Shown here in pieces: positions 34,561 through 44,804 of a stretch of DNA of 64,000 bases. The notes beneath the pieces are model-generated. The model did no database searches. It was given only the letters and a program-made list of their open reading frames with translations, and was not told the DNA's origin. Position 1 is the stretch's first letter. Each line of letters begins with the position of its first letter. The stretch lies in NCBI RefSeq assembly GCF_021028955.1, contig NZ_JAIWPE010000020.1, positions 90,401 through 154,400 on the forward strand, written 5' to 3'. The position numbers and the translations under genes were made by a program. The stretch comes from Salipaludibacillus sp. CUR1 (GTDB taxonomy: Bacteria > Bacillota > Bacilli > Bacillales > Salisediminibacteriaceae).

Positions 34561-34700
34561 TGCAACAATCAGGCAGCGGTTTGCAACAATCCCCCGCTAA
34601 TGTGCAACTATCCCGACAAAAACTGCCACAATCGCTGGTCAATCTGCAACAATCCCAACTCTAAGTACTACAATCTTCCTCAGTTCCTCTGTCACAATCC
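34561..34700. repeat. 21-bp-period array, core TGCAACAATC (six or seven units)
   Basis: Units start at 34561, 34582, 34603, 34624, 34645 and 34666, exactly 21 bases apart. A seventh (TGTCACAATC) starts at 34690, three bases out of phase. The array occupies the divergent gap between psuG and the MMPL gene, so it cannot be only a transcription-end element. Confidence 0.85.
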
Positions 34701-34903
34701 CCTTCCGTTCTCTCCACCGTCCCCCTCACGTTGCCCCTAAGTACTGCCGTTTTCCCACCTCCTCTCCCTGTCCCCTGAAATTATTCTGGAAAAGTAGTCT
34801 TTTTTAATAAGTCACTATATTGGAGTATTTTTGTTATTTGTAGAATAGTATTTTTGGTAGACTAGAGTAATAGATATTATATAATTTTCAGGAGATGCTG
34901 ATA

Positions 34904-37900
34904 TTGAAAAAACTTAATAAGAGATCACTTATTTACATAATCCCATTCGTCTGGCTGGCCGTAGTGGTCATTGCTTATTTTTTCCCGCCTGATATTGATA
35001 AATTTGTCCGTGAGCAAGGTCAGGAGAGCCCGCCGGACGGTTACCCTTCAACACTGGTGGATCCGCTCATTGAGAGCGACGGCGGTTTCACGGGTGAAGA
35101 AGTCATTGTTGTCTATCAGGAAGATGACGGCATTACCGATGATCTGCAAACTGATATAAAAGAAACTCTTGAGGAGTTGGAGAACAATCCTGGTGATTTG
35201 CCAATTCACGATATCATTACTCCCTTTGATGGAGAAGAACAAGAAGAGCAGCTGTTAAGTGATGAGGAAGATGTGCTGTTAGCAATACTGGAATTAGAGA
35301 TAGAATCATCGGATTTCCAGTTTATTCGGGATGACATTAATGACAAAACAGAGGTGGAGGGTATTGACCATTATTTGACGGGCGCTGTTGTCATTGATGA
35401 AGATGTGAATGTTAGTACAGAAGAAGGGCTCGAAACCTCGACTTATATTACTGTCATTCTCGTTTTCACTGTGCTGGCCATCGTCTTTCGTTCCCCCGTC
35501 GCCCCAATCATTCCCCTGTTGCTTTTAGGTAGTGTCTACCTGGCTTCTATTGGAGCAGTTTCTTTCTTGATCGACAACTTCGGGTTCCCTGTCTCTAATT
35601 TCACACAAATATTTGTTTTAACAGTCGTTTTTGGTGTGGGAACGGATTATTGCATTCTCGTCATGAAACGGTTCCAAACCGAGCTCTCTGAAGACGATGA
35701 TAAAAATAACGCTATGAAGAGGACTATGGCTGGGTCCCGGAAAACGGTTCTATACAGCGCCTTCACTGGTTGGATTGGCTTTACCGCTATTGGCCTGGCA
35801 GATTTTGAATTATACAGGTCAGCAGTCGGTGTAGCCGTAGGGATGATCTTCCTTATGGCCGGATTGTGGGCCGTCATGCCTGCTATGCTGGGATTAATGG
35901 GGCCATTACTTTTTTGGCCTTCGAAAGTCTCAGCCGCCTCCGCCAACAACCGTTTTTGGGGTGCTTTAGGAAGTTTTTCTATTTTCCGTCCCAAAACAGC
36001 TTTAATCGTAGTCGTTATCATTATGATTCCTCTTCTTTTCTTTTATGATAATGCCCGCTCATTTGATTCAATCGAGGAGATTCAAGGTGATTTCGACTCG
36101 GTTAAAGCCTACGACTATATAGACGAGGCGTTTGGGGAAGGGGAAATGTTTTTCGCCACCATCGTACTGCGGACTGATGAGTCATGGAAAAAGTCAGAAC
36201 ATGTCCCTTACTTAGAGCAAACAGCTATGAACATCTCAAAACTTGAAGGGGTAGACTCTGTAAGAACAGTCAGCCGCCCTTTGGGAGATACCCAGGAAGA
36301 GTTCACGATTCCTTATCAGGCAGGAGAGCTCTCTGACGGATTGGACGAAGCAATTGATGGTTTAGAAGAACTTGAGAACGGGCTGCAGGAAATGCAAGAG
36401 GAAGTCGAAAACAGCGAAGAAGATATTGATGAGGCAGAAGAAGGGATATTGGAACTGATTGACGGGACATCTGAAGCGATTGAAGGTGTCCGGGAAATAA
36501 GAGCAGGACTGGTCGAGCTCGCTGATGAACTTGCGGAAGCTGAACAGGAAGTTCGTGACACCCAAAATCAAATTGATGAGTACCGTCAGGAAGTTGCTGC
36601 CGTAGAGCAAGACGTCCAGGACATCCAAGAGACAATCGAAGATGCGCGTAACCTCGCTGAAGAAGTGATAGACGATGCAGAAGAACGGATCAGCGAAATC
36701 CAGAACCAGGCCGAAGAATTCCAGGCGCGAGGCGAGGCGATTATAACGGATGCCGAGGAAAGTATTGAAAACGTGCGGGAACTTTTTGACGAAGCAGATA
36801 TTCCTTTTGAAGAATTACAGTCACTTGATTTAGATAGTGATTTCGACTTAACAGATGCGGAAAGTTTTATAAATAGCGTTTTAAACCAGTTTGAAGAAAT
36901 CGACCAGCAAATGAGCAGCACGATTGACCAGGTGGAAGAAGCTTTTTCAGACCTGAACTTTGATAACATTTTAACCGAACTTCGTAATGAATTGACTAAC
37001 ACCTTAACCGGGCTTGATTTACTTGAAACGGAAGATTTCCTTAACAATATAAATGAATTTTTTAATGACTTGGAAGATGAGTACTCTGATTTATTAGGAA
37101 GCTTGCCAATTCCCGGGTTTGTTGAGGATCCTGAATTACTAGAGTCGATTGAACAGTGGCTCTCAGAGGTGGATGACCTGCTTGCCGGTTTGCCTCTGGA
37201 TATGGAGATAGAGGATTTTGACTTTATCGATTTGGATTCAGCTGTACTTGAAGAGTTCAGCAGGGAGGCAGAAGACCTGGTTGACCGGATTCGGCTGCGC
37301 ATTTCCGATCTTCAGGAAGGGTTAGAAGAAGCAGATTTAGAAGAAGAACTTAACAGACTCTCAGAAGATCTTGACGAACTTGCCAATTTAATTAATGACT
37401 ACTTAACTGTTGATTTAGGCGCCTTATTTTCGGAGGATATACGTCTTTTTGACGGGATCTTTGAAGGCATTTCTGAGTTGGAAGACGATATTGCAAGTTT
37501 AGCTGACTTGGTTCCTGATATAAGTTCGGCTGAAGCAGAAGAATTTTTCTCAGGAATAACCAGTGAATTAGAACAGCTGGAAACGGACATTTCAAAGGTG
37601 CTTAATAACTTGACTGAGATGTCAGTTTCTGAACTGGCCGATCTGTTTCAGGAAACAGACAGTGTTTTTAATCAAATCGAAACAGATCTTCGGGATTACT
37701 TAGAGGACATATCCCACGTTCTTGAAAACGCCGAAGCGGATGAGGCTTTCGGCAGGGAGACAGAAGGAGAACTGCAAGCTGTTCAGGCTTCTGCCGGGCA
37801 TATAGCAAACGATGGGGGCATTGAGCTGCTGGACGAGGCGGGGGAACTTTCGGACAATCTTTCAGACAGAGTCTCCGACATAGTAAAAGCGATGAATGAA

Positions 37901-39889
37901 ACTTCTGAACGGTTTAGTGATCTGATAGGTGAACTGGAGAACCTCCAGGAAAAACTATCCTTTCTGCCGGCCGTAAACGACTTCCTTAACGAAAATTTGG
38001 CTGAGTTTGCTGATTTAATTTCAGGTCTGCCAGAGAGAAAGGTCATTAACCCGGATGAACTGGTGGATTCTCTTATTGAGTACCTTGATCAGGTAGATGC
38101 TTATCTGGCCGCTTTGCCGGAAGCATTACCGGAGATTTTTCCTGAAATGGACTTACCAGACCTGGATTACACTGGGCTGACAGATCTTATTACCGAGGCG
38201 GAAGCAGCGGTTCAAGACCTCCGGGGCCGAATTGCCCGTCTTGAAGACACGCTGAGCGAAGCAGACCTTGAAGAAGAACTGACAGCGATCTTCGATGATC
38301 TGGAGCTGCTTGACAGACTGGTCAATCAATTGGAAGAAGCTGCAGCAGAAAGTCTTGCTGCCGGTGTGACTGCTCTTTTTGACAACCTTGCTGATGAGTT
38401 TTCGCTTCTCGAGGAGCAACTCGCCGATATAAGCGAAACCGTCCCTGATTTGGACCTTGAAGAGATTGATGAGTTTTTTGACGAAGTCTATGGACAGTTT
38501 GAACAGATAGAAGCAGCGATTTCCGGCATTATTGATAATCTTCCTGATTTTTCCATTGATGAGTTGACCGATACGATCGAACAAGCGATGAATGATTTTA
38601 ATCGCATTGAAAATGACGTTCGTGAGTTTATAAGCGATATTGAGAACGCTTATGAGGAATTAGCTGGAGATCTGGATGGACTGGACCTGGAAGACGAGCT
38701 GGAAAGCCTGGTTCCTGAGACTGACATTCCTGACCCGGATGACTTTTTCGATGATATTTACGAAGAATTTGACAATGCAGAAGAACAAATCACTGAATTG
38801 GCTGATGGTCTTGAGGAGGCGGTTACGGCTCTAAACGAGGCGGTTGAAGGGCTTGACGAACTTGAAGAGGGACTGCTGGAAATTCAGCAGGGCCAACAGG
38901 AACTTCTAGAAGGACTGGACATGGTTCGTGATGCTGTGGACGAATTGACTGAGGGCTTGGAAGAAGCACGTGAGGGTGCAGATGAAATAAATGAAGGCTT
39001 GCAGGAAGCTCAGGAATTGCTCGATGAGATAGCTGACCAGCCATCCAATCCGCTCGAAGGATTTTTTGTGCCTGAGGAGGCGATGGAGGAAGATGATTTT
39101 CAGGAGGCCTGGGACACTTACGTCACGCCCGAGGATCACAATGTCGCTTTCATAGAAGCAACGTTGGATTACGACCCATACAGCCATGAGGCGATGGATT
39201 TGCTTTATGAAATTGAATATATAGTAGATTTTTCACTGAATGATACCCCGTTTGATGAAGCGGATATGGCGATCGGCGGGATTATGAGTGACAATAGGGA
39301 TTTGCGCGATGTCTCTACGAATGACTTCATTCGTACGGCCGTTATCATGCTGTTTGGTATCTTTTTTGCATTAATTGTGCAATTCAAATCACTCGTCATG
39401 CCTCTTATCGTTCTGATTTCACTGGTAGGCTCATACTTTGGTGCCGTTTCTATTACGGAATATTTATTTACCACTTTCTTTGGCAGTGACGGACTAATGT
39501 GGGCTGTGCCGTTTTTCGGTTTTGCCCTGCTCACAGCACTGGGTGTCGATTATTCGATCTTTCTTCTCGGCCGCATGACCGAAATTTATGAGAATGGCGA
39601 CACAGACGAAAATGAAGAAGGCAGCAGAGGAACAGCTGTGCAAAATGCTTTATTTCTCTCAATGAAACGAGTAGGAGGAACGGTGCTCTCGGCCGCCTTA
39701 ATCCTTGGCGGAACGTTCGCTTCCATGATCCCCTCCGGCGTACTGACTTTGCTGCAAATCAGTATTCTGACGATCACCGGCCTTCTGTTTTATACATTAA
39801 TCATTCTGCCGCTCTTTGTGCCGGCAAGTATTGCGCTGTTTGGCCGGTTCAGCTGGTGGCCTTTAATGAAAAACAAAGAAAAGGAATAA
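34904..39889 (+). CDS. Giant MMPL/RND-type membrane protein with duplicated acidic central domain
   Basis: This roughly 1,661-residue protein has an MMPL (RND) permease split by a huge insert. The first block has one N-terminal helix, about five helices at 170-345 (with FGVGTDYCILVMKRF) and one near 365. The second block is at about 1475-1655 (ALGVDYSIFLLGRM). The central 480-1470 region is coiled-coil and extremely acidic, with two copies of a roughly 220-residue unit offset by 310 residues (EADLEEEL at 815 and 1125 in the long frame). Bacillus relatives are about 700-1,000 residues. It probably exports lipids or drugs, or acts on the envelope. ATG 34895 abuts AGGAG; TTG 34904, 9 bases from it, is the better start. 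Confidence 0.85.
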   Translation: MKKLNKRSLIYIIPFVWLAVVVIAYFFPPDIDKFVREQGQESPPDGYPSTLVDPLIESDGGFTGEEVIVVYQEDDGITDDLQTDIKETLEELENNPGDLPIHDIITPFDGEEQEEQLLSDEEDVLLAILELEIESSDFQFIRDDINDKTEVEGIDHYLTGAVVIDEDVNVSTEEGLETSTYITVILVFTVLAIVFRSPVAPIIPLLLLGSVYLASIGAVSFLIDNFGFPVSNFTQIFVLTVVFGVGTDYCILVMKRFQTELSEDDDKNNAMKRTMAGSRKTVLYSAFTGWIGFTAIGLADFELYRSAVGVAVGMIFLMAGLWAVMPAMLGLMGPLLFWPSKVSAASANNRFWGALGSFSIFRPKTALIVVVIIMIPLLFFYDNARSFDSIEEIQGDFDSVKAYDYIDEAFGEGEMFFATIVLRTDESWKKSEHVPYLEQTAMNISKLEGVDSVRTVSRPLGDTQEEFTIPYQAGELSDGLDEAIDGLEELENGLQEMQEEVENSEEDIDEAEEGILELIDGTSEAIEGVREIRAGLVELADELAEAEQEVRDTQNQIDEYRQEVAAVEQDVQDIQETIEDARNLAEEVIDDAEERISEIQNQAEEFQARGEAIITDAEESIENVRELFDEADIPFEELQSLDLDSDFDLTDAESFINSVLNQFEEIDQQMSSTIDQVEEAFSDLNFDNILTELRNELTNTLTGLDLLETEDFLNNINEFFNDLEDEYSDLLGSLPIPGFVEDPELLESIEQWLSEVDDLLAGLPLDMEIEDFDFIDLDSAVLEEFSREAEDLVDRIRLRISDLQEGLEEADLEEELNRLSEDLDELANLINDYLTVDLGALFSEDIRLFDGIFEGISELEDDIASLADLVPDISSAEAEEFFSGITSELEQLETDISKVLNNLTEMSVSELADLFQETDSVFNQIETDLRDYLEDISHVLENAEADEAFGRETEGELQAVQASAGHIANDGGIELLDEAGELSDNLSDRVSDIVKAMNETSERFSDLIGELENLQEKLSFLPAVNDFLNENLAEFADLISGLPERKVINPDELVDSLIEYLDQVDAYLAALPEALPEIFPEMDLPDLDYTGLTDLITEAEAAVQDLRGRIARLEDTLSEADLEEELTAIFDDLELLDRLVNQLEEAAAESLAAGVTALFDNLADEFSLLEEQLADISETVPDLDLEEIDEFFDEVYGQFEQIEAAISGIIDNLPDFSIDELTDTIEQAMNDFNRIENDVREFISDIENAYEELAGDLDGLDLEDELESLVPETDIPDPDDFFDDIYEEFDNAEEQITELADGLEEAVTALNEAVEGLDELEEGLLEIQQGQQELLEGLDMVRDAVDELTEGLEEAREGADEINEGLQEAQELLDEIADQPSNPLEGFFVPEEAMEEDDFQEAWDTYVTPEDHNVAFIEATLDYDPYSHEAMDLLYEIEYIVDFSLNDTPFDEADMAIGGIMSDNRDLRDVSTNDFIRTAVIMLFGIFFALIVQFKSLVMPLIVLISLVGSYFGAVSITEYLFTTFFGSDGLMWAVPFFGFALLTALGVDYSIFLLGRMTEIYENGDTDENEEGSRGTAVQNALFLSMKRVGGTVLSAALILGGTFASMIPSGVLTLLQISILTITGLLFYTLIILPLFVPASIALFGRFSWWPLMKNKEKE

Positions 39890-39939
39890 CGTGATATCCT
39901 ACGAAAATAGACTGAGGAAGGATTATTTATAAATACTTA

Positions 39940-39978
39940 AAAAGGAGGCCCTTGAGTGAGGGGCTCCTTTTCTTTTTT
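39940..39978 (+). terminator. Terminator of the MMPL gene
   Basis: AAAAGGAGGCCC (39940-39951) pairs with GGGGCTCCTTTT (39960-39971) with one G-G mismatch and is followed by TCTTTTTT. Confidence 0.88.
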
Positions 39979-40062
39979 CGCAAATTGTGCGGCAGTTAAA
40001 AAGTACCATGCCGTTTCTCTCTCTGGTGATTCATATGGTAATTTTCACTATATATACCCTAA

Positions 40063-41196
40063 TCATTCCGGAGTTGTATGATAAATGGTTTCCCATTCTC
40101 CTGTTTTAAATTCAACTTTAGAAATATTGAAGACCCCTTGTCTTCCCAAAGTGGTAATTAAATAATCATCAAACAGATATAACTCATTAACAGCTCCTAA
40201 AGATGTAAGTGTTTCAGGTGAATCTTCGTGAAGATAGAAAACCTCCCGCCCAGCTTCAGCTTCTGAATATGGTTCAAATACAATATGTCCATTTCTGGCG
40301 TTCCATCTCTCAATATCATCTCTATTAAGTATTCTTATATCCTCACCTGATATCAGGTCATATTTAAACAATCCTGCCGGCTCAAGTGTATAAAGTATCT
40401 CTCCATCAATAATGGCATGTCCCCTGACAAAGTCTTTGATTGGTTCATCGCTATTGTCTCCTGCAGTCAAATCGTAAAGAAAGACTTCTGATTGAGAAAA
40501 TATATAGTCATCTGTGATGCTTTGAATGGATTCGAAATAATCGAGTGACTCTTCTACTCCAGTTTCGATATAGTACCTGTAAGTTTTTGAAACTGTTCCA
40601 TTTTCCACAATCTTTCGGTACCACAATTCATCATTTCGAAGCTGCATATCTAAATGTTCTCCTTCTGCAAGCTGCTCTAACTCATTTGTCCCCAGATCTA
40701 TCCTATGCAGCCCTCTGTCAGGCAGCTCATTAAAAAAGAGTGTGTCTCCATAGATAACCATTTGTGCTGCATCTGCTGAATGAAGGAGTTCAGGTTCCCT
40801 GCTTCCATCAAGTGGAATGCGATAAATTCCCCCACCTTCATCAAAACCATAGGTATGCAAATAAAGCATCTCTCCATCTAATGCCATTGTTCCACCTTGA
40901 ATATTGTTGCCGTTATAGCTTGATCCCTTATGTATACCTGGTTCAGTTAATGCTTCTTCAGCTTCTTCAGCCTCTTCGCCTTCTTCCGCTTTGTTGCCAA
41001 TGAAGTCATTATTTTCGTCATTATTTTCCCCGCCATCATTTTCCTCTTGCTCACCGGAATCTTGAGGCTCAAGCACTTCGATGTTGCTGTTATTTTCTTT
41101 AGCGTGCAGCTCTTCATCTAAAGATTCCTCTCCACAGCCCATAAGTAATAACCCTGTTAAACTCAAAACTCCTGCTCCGCGTAATAAATATACCAA
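40063..41196 (-). CDS. Surface lipoprotein with DUF5050-like beta-propeller
   Basis: This 377-residue lipoprotein has the lipobox LLLMGC (Cys21) and a Glu/Asn-rich linker at about 25-90 containing GEEAEEAEEAL. A repeated-strand domain follows, with units such as GGGIYRIPLDGSREPELL, GLHRIDLGTNELEQL and GLFKYDLISGEDIRIL. This resembles the DUF5050 propeller domain of extracellular Bacillus proteins. Its role is unknown; a sensor or binding function outside the membrane is plausible. The start is TTG after GGAGAGG. It converges with the MMPL gene. Confidence 0.72.
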   Translation of the reverse strand: MVYLLRGAGVLSLTGLLLMGCGEESLDEELHAKENNSNIEVLEPQDSGEQEENDGGENNDENNDFIGNKAEEGEEAEEAEEALTEPGIHKGSSYNGNNIQGGTMALDGEMLYLHTYGFDEGGGIYRIPLDGSREPELLHSADAAQMVIYGDTLFFNELPDRGLHRIDLGTNELEQLAEGEHLDMQLRNDELWYRKIVENGTVSKTYRYYIETGVEESLDYFESIQSITDDYIFSQSEVFLYDLTAGDNSDEPIKDFVRGHAIIDGEILYTLEPAGLFKYDLISGEDIRILNRDDIERWNARNGHIVFEPYSEAEAGREVFYLHEDSPETLTSLGAVNELYLFDDYLITTLGRQGVFNISKVEFKTGEWETIYHTTPE

Positions 41197-41449
41197 CTGA
41201 CTTCCTCTCCAATCACTACTTTTGTAATAGTATTATTATATCAATAATTGTTAGAAATTGTAACTTTACAAGTTAGTTTTACCTCTCTATTAAGCCTCTA
41301 CTTTTCAAAATAACATGGAAGATTCTTAAGGTCACTTCCAATTGTGAACATTTATTTCATAAATATGTAAAGCATTGTTCAATTAAACAACCGTTACATG
41401 TGAAGTTTTTGTAATATAATTTGGACAGTTATAATTTAGGAGTGATATT

Positions 41450-43354
41450 ATGTCAAATTTATTTACACCCATTTCTATCGGTAATTTACAAATAAAAAAT
41501 AGATTTATGCTTGCTCCAATGGAGAACGGACTTGCAGAAATAGGCGGGGATGTTAACGAGCGTATTATTACATTTTTTGCCGAACGAGCGAAAAATGAAG
41601 TTGGAATTATTATGACTGGTTCTGTGGCTGTTTCGCCGGAAGGAAGGGGGCTTCCAACCCAACTATGTTCCTACAAAGATGATTCTGTAGCCCAGCTGAA
41701 GAAATTGACGGAAGCAGTTCATAAAGAAGGCGCTAAAATAGGAGCTCAAATTTATCACGCGGGAAGGCAGGCTACCGAAGCTGTTACTGGTATACAGCCT
41801 ATTGCTCCTACAGCCTTACCATGTCCTATCCTTAATAATAATCCCAGAGAAATGACTGTGGAAGAAATTAGTGAGATGGTGACCAAGTTCAGAGAAGGTG
41901 CGCGCCGGTGTGTCGAAGCCGGGTTTGATTTAATTGAAGTGCATTTTGCACACGGTTATCTGTTGCACAGTTTTCTTTCTCCTCATAGTAATCACCGTTC
42001 TGACGAGTATGGTGGAAGTCTGGAAAACCGTATGACATTTCCTTTCCAGGTATTAAAAGAAATAATTGAAGAATGCGCTGGTAAAGCAGAAGTAACTATA
42101 AGAATCAGTGCTGATGAGTATTTAGAAAACGGATTAAAATACGAAGAGGTTAAAGAGATTTGTAAAGAAGCAGAAAAAGCAGGAGCTTCAGCAATCAGCC
42201 TGACAGCTGGAAGTTATGATTCTGTAGAATACACGATTCAGCCAATGTTTGTACACCAGGGATTCATCGTTCCTTTTAGTGAAGAAATCAAAAAAATTGT
42301 CTCGATCCCTGTCATTGTGGCGGGCCGATTGAACAACTCGGCTTTAATGGAAGACATTATCGGCCAAGGCCAGGCGGATATCCTTGCTATAGGCCGCGGA
42401 TTGATTTCGGATGAAGAACTTGTAGTCAAAATGAAAGAAAAAAATTATAATGATATCCGTCTCTGTGTAGCCTGCAACCAGGGGTGTATTGACAGGGTCT
42501 TCATGGGCCAGGGTGTCGGCTGTCTGGTTAATGCACGAGCAGGCTACGAAGGTGAACGAAATATTTCCCCATCTGAAACAAAGAAAAAAGTAGTTATTAT
42601 TGGCGCGGGGCCGGCAGGATTAGAAGCTGCCCGTGTAGCAAGTTTAAAAGGACACGATGTGGTTGTTATCGATAAAGAAGAAACTGCAGGCGGTAAATTT
42701 GAGATTCTCGCCTCCCCGCCCGAGAAAGAATCTTTCTTATTGTACAAAAATTATCTCAATCATCAGTTTGAAAAACATGGAGTAACTCTTATAAATAAAC
42801 ACATTGAATCAGCTGAAGACCTCCAGGAATTTACACCTGACGCAGTGATTATAGCTACTGGAGCCAGGCAGGTAATGCCTCCTATTAAAGGAGTAGATTC
42901 ACCAAATGTGATCTTAGCCGAAGACGTGCTGCGTGAAAACGCTCATCTGGGCGAATCCATCGCTGTGATTGGCGGAGGCCTGGTAGGGACAGAAACCGCT
43001 AAATTTCTTGCTTCCAAAGGGAAAAATGTCACTATCATAGAAGCACTTGATACTATTGGAAAAGATGTTGGACCTACCTTTCAAGGCCATATGTTCAGTT
43101 ATTTGAAACAAAAAGGCGTTGAACTTAAAACCAATTCAACGGTGGTGGAAATTACTTCCCAGCACGTTCAACTGGAAGATGGGCGCATAATGGCAGATAA
43201 TGTGGTTATTGCCGCTGGCTATCAGCCTAACAACGAACTGGCAGATAAAATGCACAACAAATTTGCAGAAGTTTATACCATCGGAGATGCCAAGCAGCCT
43301 CGGAGAATAACCGATGCTACAGAAGAAGGTTTCTTAACAGCAAATGAAATATAA
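41450..43354 (+). CDS. Old-yellow-enzyme/FAD fusion, 2,4-dienoyl-CoA reductase-like NADH:flavin oxidoreductase
   Basis: This 634-residue enzyme has three parts. Residues 1-330 are an FMN TIM barrel (MLAPMENGLAE, HYL-type FAHGYLLHSFLSP, NHRSDEYGGSLENR). A 4Fe-4S ligand set follows: Cys339, Cys342 and Cys346 in CVACNQGC plus the Cys of GVGCLVN. The C-terminal FAD/NAD(P) domains start with VVIIGAGPAGLEAARVASLKGHDVVVID at about 380, with a second dinucleotide motif IAVIGGGLVGTE. This is the FadH/TMADH/bile-acid reductase architecture. The substrate may be a dienoyl-CoA or another enone and cannot be fixed from sequence. It has its own promoter region (TAATATAAT near 41413). Confidence 0.9.
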   Translation: MSNLFTPISIGNLQIKNRFMLAPMENGLAEIGGDVNERIITFFAERAKNEVGIIMTGSVAVSPEGRGLPTQLCSYKDDSVAQLKKLTEAVHKEGAKIGAQIYHAGRQATEAVTGIQPIAPTALPCPILNNNPREMTVEEISEMVTKFREGARRCVEAGFDLIEVHFAHGYLLHSFLSPHSNHRSDEYGGSLENRMTFPFQVLKEIIEECAGKAEVTIRISADEYLENGLKYEEVKEICKEAEKAGASAISLTAGSYDSVEYTIQPMFVHQGFIVPFSEEIKKIVSIPVIVAGRLNNSALMEDIIGQGQADILAIGRGLISDEELVVKMKEKNYNDIRLCVACNQGCIDRVFMGQGVGCLVNARAGYEGERNISPSETKKKVVIIGAGPAGLEAARVASLKGHDVVVIDKEETAGGKFEILASPPEKESFLLYKNYLNHQFEKHGVTLINKHIESAEDLQEFTPDAVIIATGARQVMPPIKGVDSPNVILAEDVLRENAHLGESIAVIGGGLVGTETAKFLASKGKNVTIIEALDTIGKDVGPTFQGHMFSYLKQKGVELKTNSTVVEITSQHVQLEDGRIMADNVVIAAGYQPNNELADKMHNKFAEVYTIGDAKQPRRITDATEEGFLTANEI

Positions 43355-43378
43355 AAAACACAGGTAGATATATTTAAT

Positions 43379-43414
43379 ACCCCGCCCGGGAGTCTTCAGC
43401 CTCCTGAGCGGGGT
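43379..43414. terminator. GC-rich hairpin between convergent genes
   Basis: ACCCCGC (43379-43385) pairs with GCGGGGT (43408-43414), with inner GGAG/CTCC pairing. The T run is poor on the plus strand (GTTAGTTT), but the hairpin sits exactly between two convergent stops. Confidence 0.65.
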
Positions 43415-43447
43415 GTTAGTTTAAATTAGATTTCCTAAGACGGCATA

Positions 43448-44737
43448 TTATAATGCGAGTTCCACTTTCACTTCCCGCAGAATACCCTCGCCTTCCCTTT
43501 CCTCAGCAACTGAAGAGCAAATAGCTACTTCTAAGCCTAACCGGCGCATGTCATCGGCAAAAGCTACAGGGAACATTAAGTAATCATGCTCGTCATTGTG
43601 TTCGAACGCCTCCAAGCCCCGGTTAACAAACCACGATTCTGCAAGATGCCGTTCTTCACCGAATACTTTGGCGGATTTTATGAAGTAGTCGGTTTCCGAG
43701 AAAGTATAAACACCTTCCAATTCCGCTGCCTTATTCTGCTGGTAAAGCTGGCCCGTGTGTTTATTTTCCAGAGAGCAATAGTGAACTCCTATAGCTAACT
43801 CTTTCTCCGCTGCAAAGGCGAGCAATTCGAAACATTCTTCTTCGCTCTGATCAATCGCCAATCCGCCTGCGTACCAATAATTATAATAAGTTTGAAACGG
43901 AGGGTACTTTAATTCAAATCCCCTCTCTTTGAATGGATTTGGATTTTGAATTGGAAAACAAAATTCCAACAAATTGATTCCTGCGATCCCAATTCTCTCT
44001 AACTCTAGTAAAATCCATTTCATTTTGCTTAACGTCCCTGGAATAACAGGCATCTCGACCACCACCTGAGGGATGTAGGCCTTCGATAAGGACATCTTTT
44101 CAAACAGCTTTTCGATCACTTCTGTCGATTCGTCCTGTTTAATACTGAACCTTATCTCATTCAGCCCCGCTGACTGAAAATCTGCCAGTAATTGATCCGT
44201 CAACAGATCCCCGGCAGTATAGAGCCTGGTATGTGTATTCGGAGTTCTCTTTTTTATAAAATCGAAAAATGCCACAGCTTTATCAGGATGCAATAAGGGC
44301 TCTCCACCAGTCAGAGCAATATAATCGACAACCTCACCTCGGGCCAGCAGCTTTCTCAGTTCATGAACAGGATCGTTGTCCTTAACCCGAAACTCTGCGT
44401 AATTTTCCTGATTATTATTAAAACAAAAATAACAGCTTTTATGACATTTGAAAGAAATGAATGACGTGTGGCTTTTCTCCCCTGTTTGACAGGCTAAGCA
44501 CGCAGGAGAAAGCCAGTTAAGGTAAAAGCTTTTGTTTCCATTTCGCGGCGCAGCTCCACGTCTAACCACACTTTCTATCGCTGTTTTCTGATTACTTCGA
44601 TTAAAAGGAATTCCTAAACTTTCTATCGCACCGTCCGTCTGCTCTTCAATATCCAAATATCTTTTTACGTAGTTACGAAAACCTGGATTCTTAATATTAT
44701 TTAAATTTTCAGGGGTGATCATGTGAGGCATGTTCAT
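43448..44737 (-). CDS. Radical SAM protein next to the DMSO-reductase-type operon
   Basis: This 429-residue radical SAM enzyme carries the cluster-binding CxxxCxxC as CHKSCYFC (Cys98, 102, 105), preceded by an extra CLAC pair (Cys80, 83). YIALTGGEPLLHPD (the SAM-binding GGE motif) follows, then a TIM-barrel continuation (EIRFSIKQD, IPQVVVEMPVIPGTL). There is no SPASM-like Cys-rich tail, only scattered C-terminal Cys. It lies beyond a terminator after dmsC, so it may be expressed partly by read-through. Its presence may reflect maturation of the reductase or an unrelated modification. AAGGAGGG precedes the ATG. Confidence 0.8.
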   Translation of the reverse strand: MNMPHMITPENLNNIKNPGFRNYVKRYLDIEEQTDGAIESLGIPFNRSNQKTAIESVVRRGAAPRNGNKSFYLNWLSPACLACQTGEKSHTSFISFKCHKSCYFCFNNNQENYAEFRVKDNDPVHELRKLLARGEVVDYIALTGGEPLLHPDKAVAFFDFIKKRTPNTHTRLYTAGDLLTDQLLADFQSAGLNEIRFSIKQDESTEVIEKLFEKMSLSKAYIPQVVVEMPVIPGTLSKMKWILLELERIGIAGINLLEFCFPIQNPNPFKERGFELKYPPFQTYYNYWYAGGLAIDQSEEECFELLAFAAEKELAIGVHYCSLENKHTGQLYQQNKAAELEGVYTFSETDYFIKSAKVFGEERHLAESWFVNRGLEAFEHNDEHDYLMFPVAFADDMRRLGLEVAICSSVAEEREGEGILREVKVELAL

Positions 44738-44804
44738 TCCCTCCTTCCCCTATCATCTTACCACTTTCTTCCTGCAAGTTTCTGTTTCACATTTGACTAA
44801 CTTT

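Noticed and set aside
36586..37302. Long serine-rich minus-strand frame opposite the MMPL gene
   Set aside because: It is the antisense shadow of Glu/Asp/Leu codons in the coiled-coil region; no ribosome site or family match.
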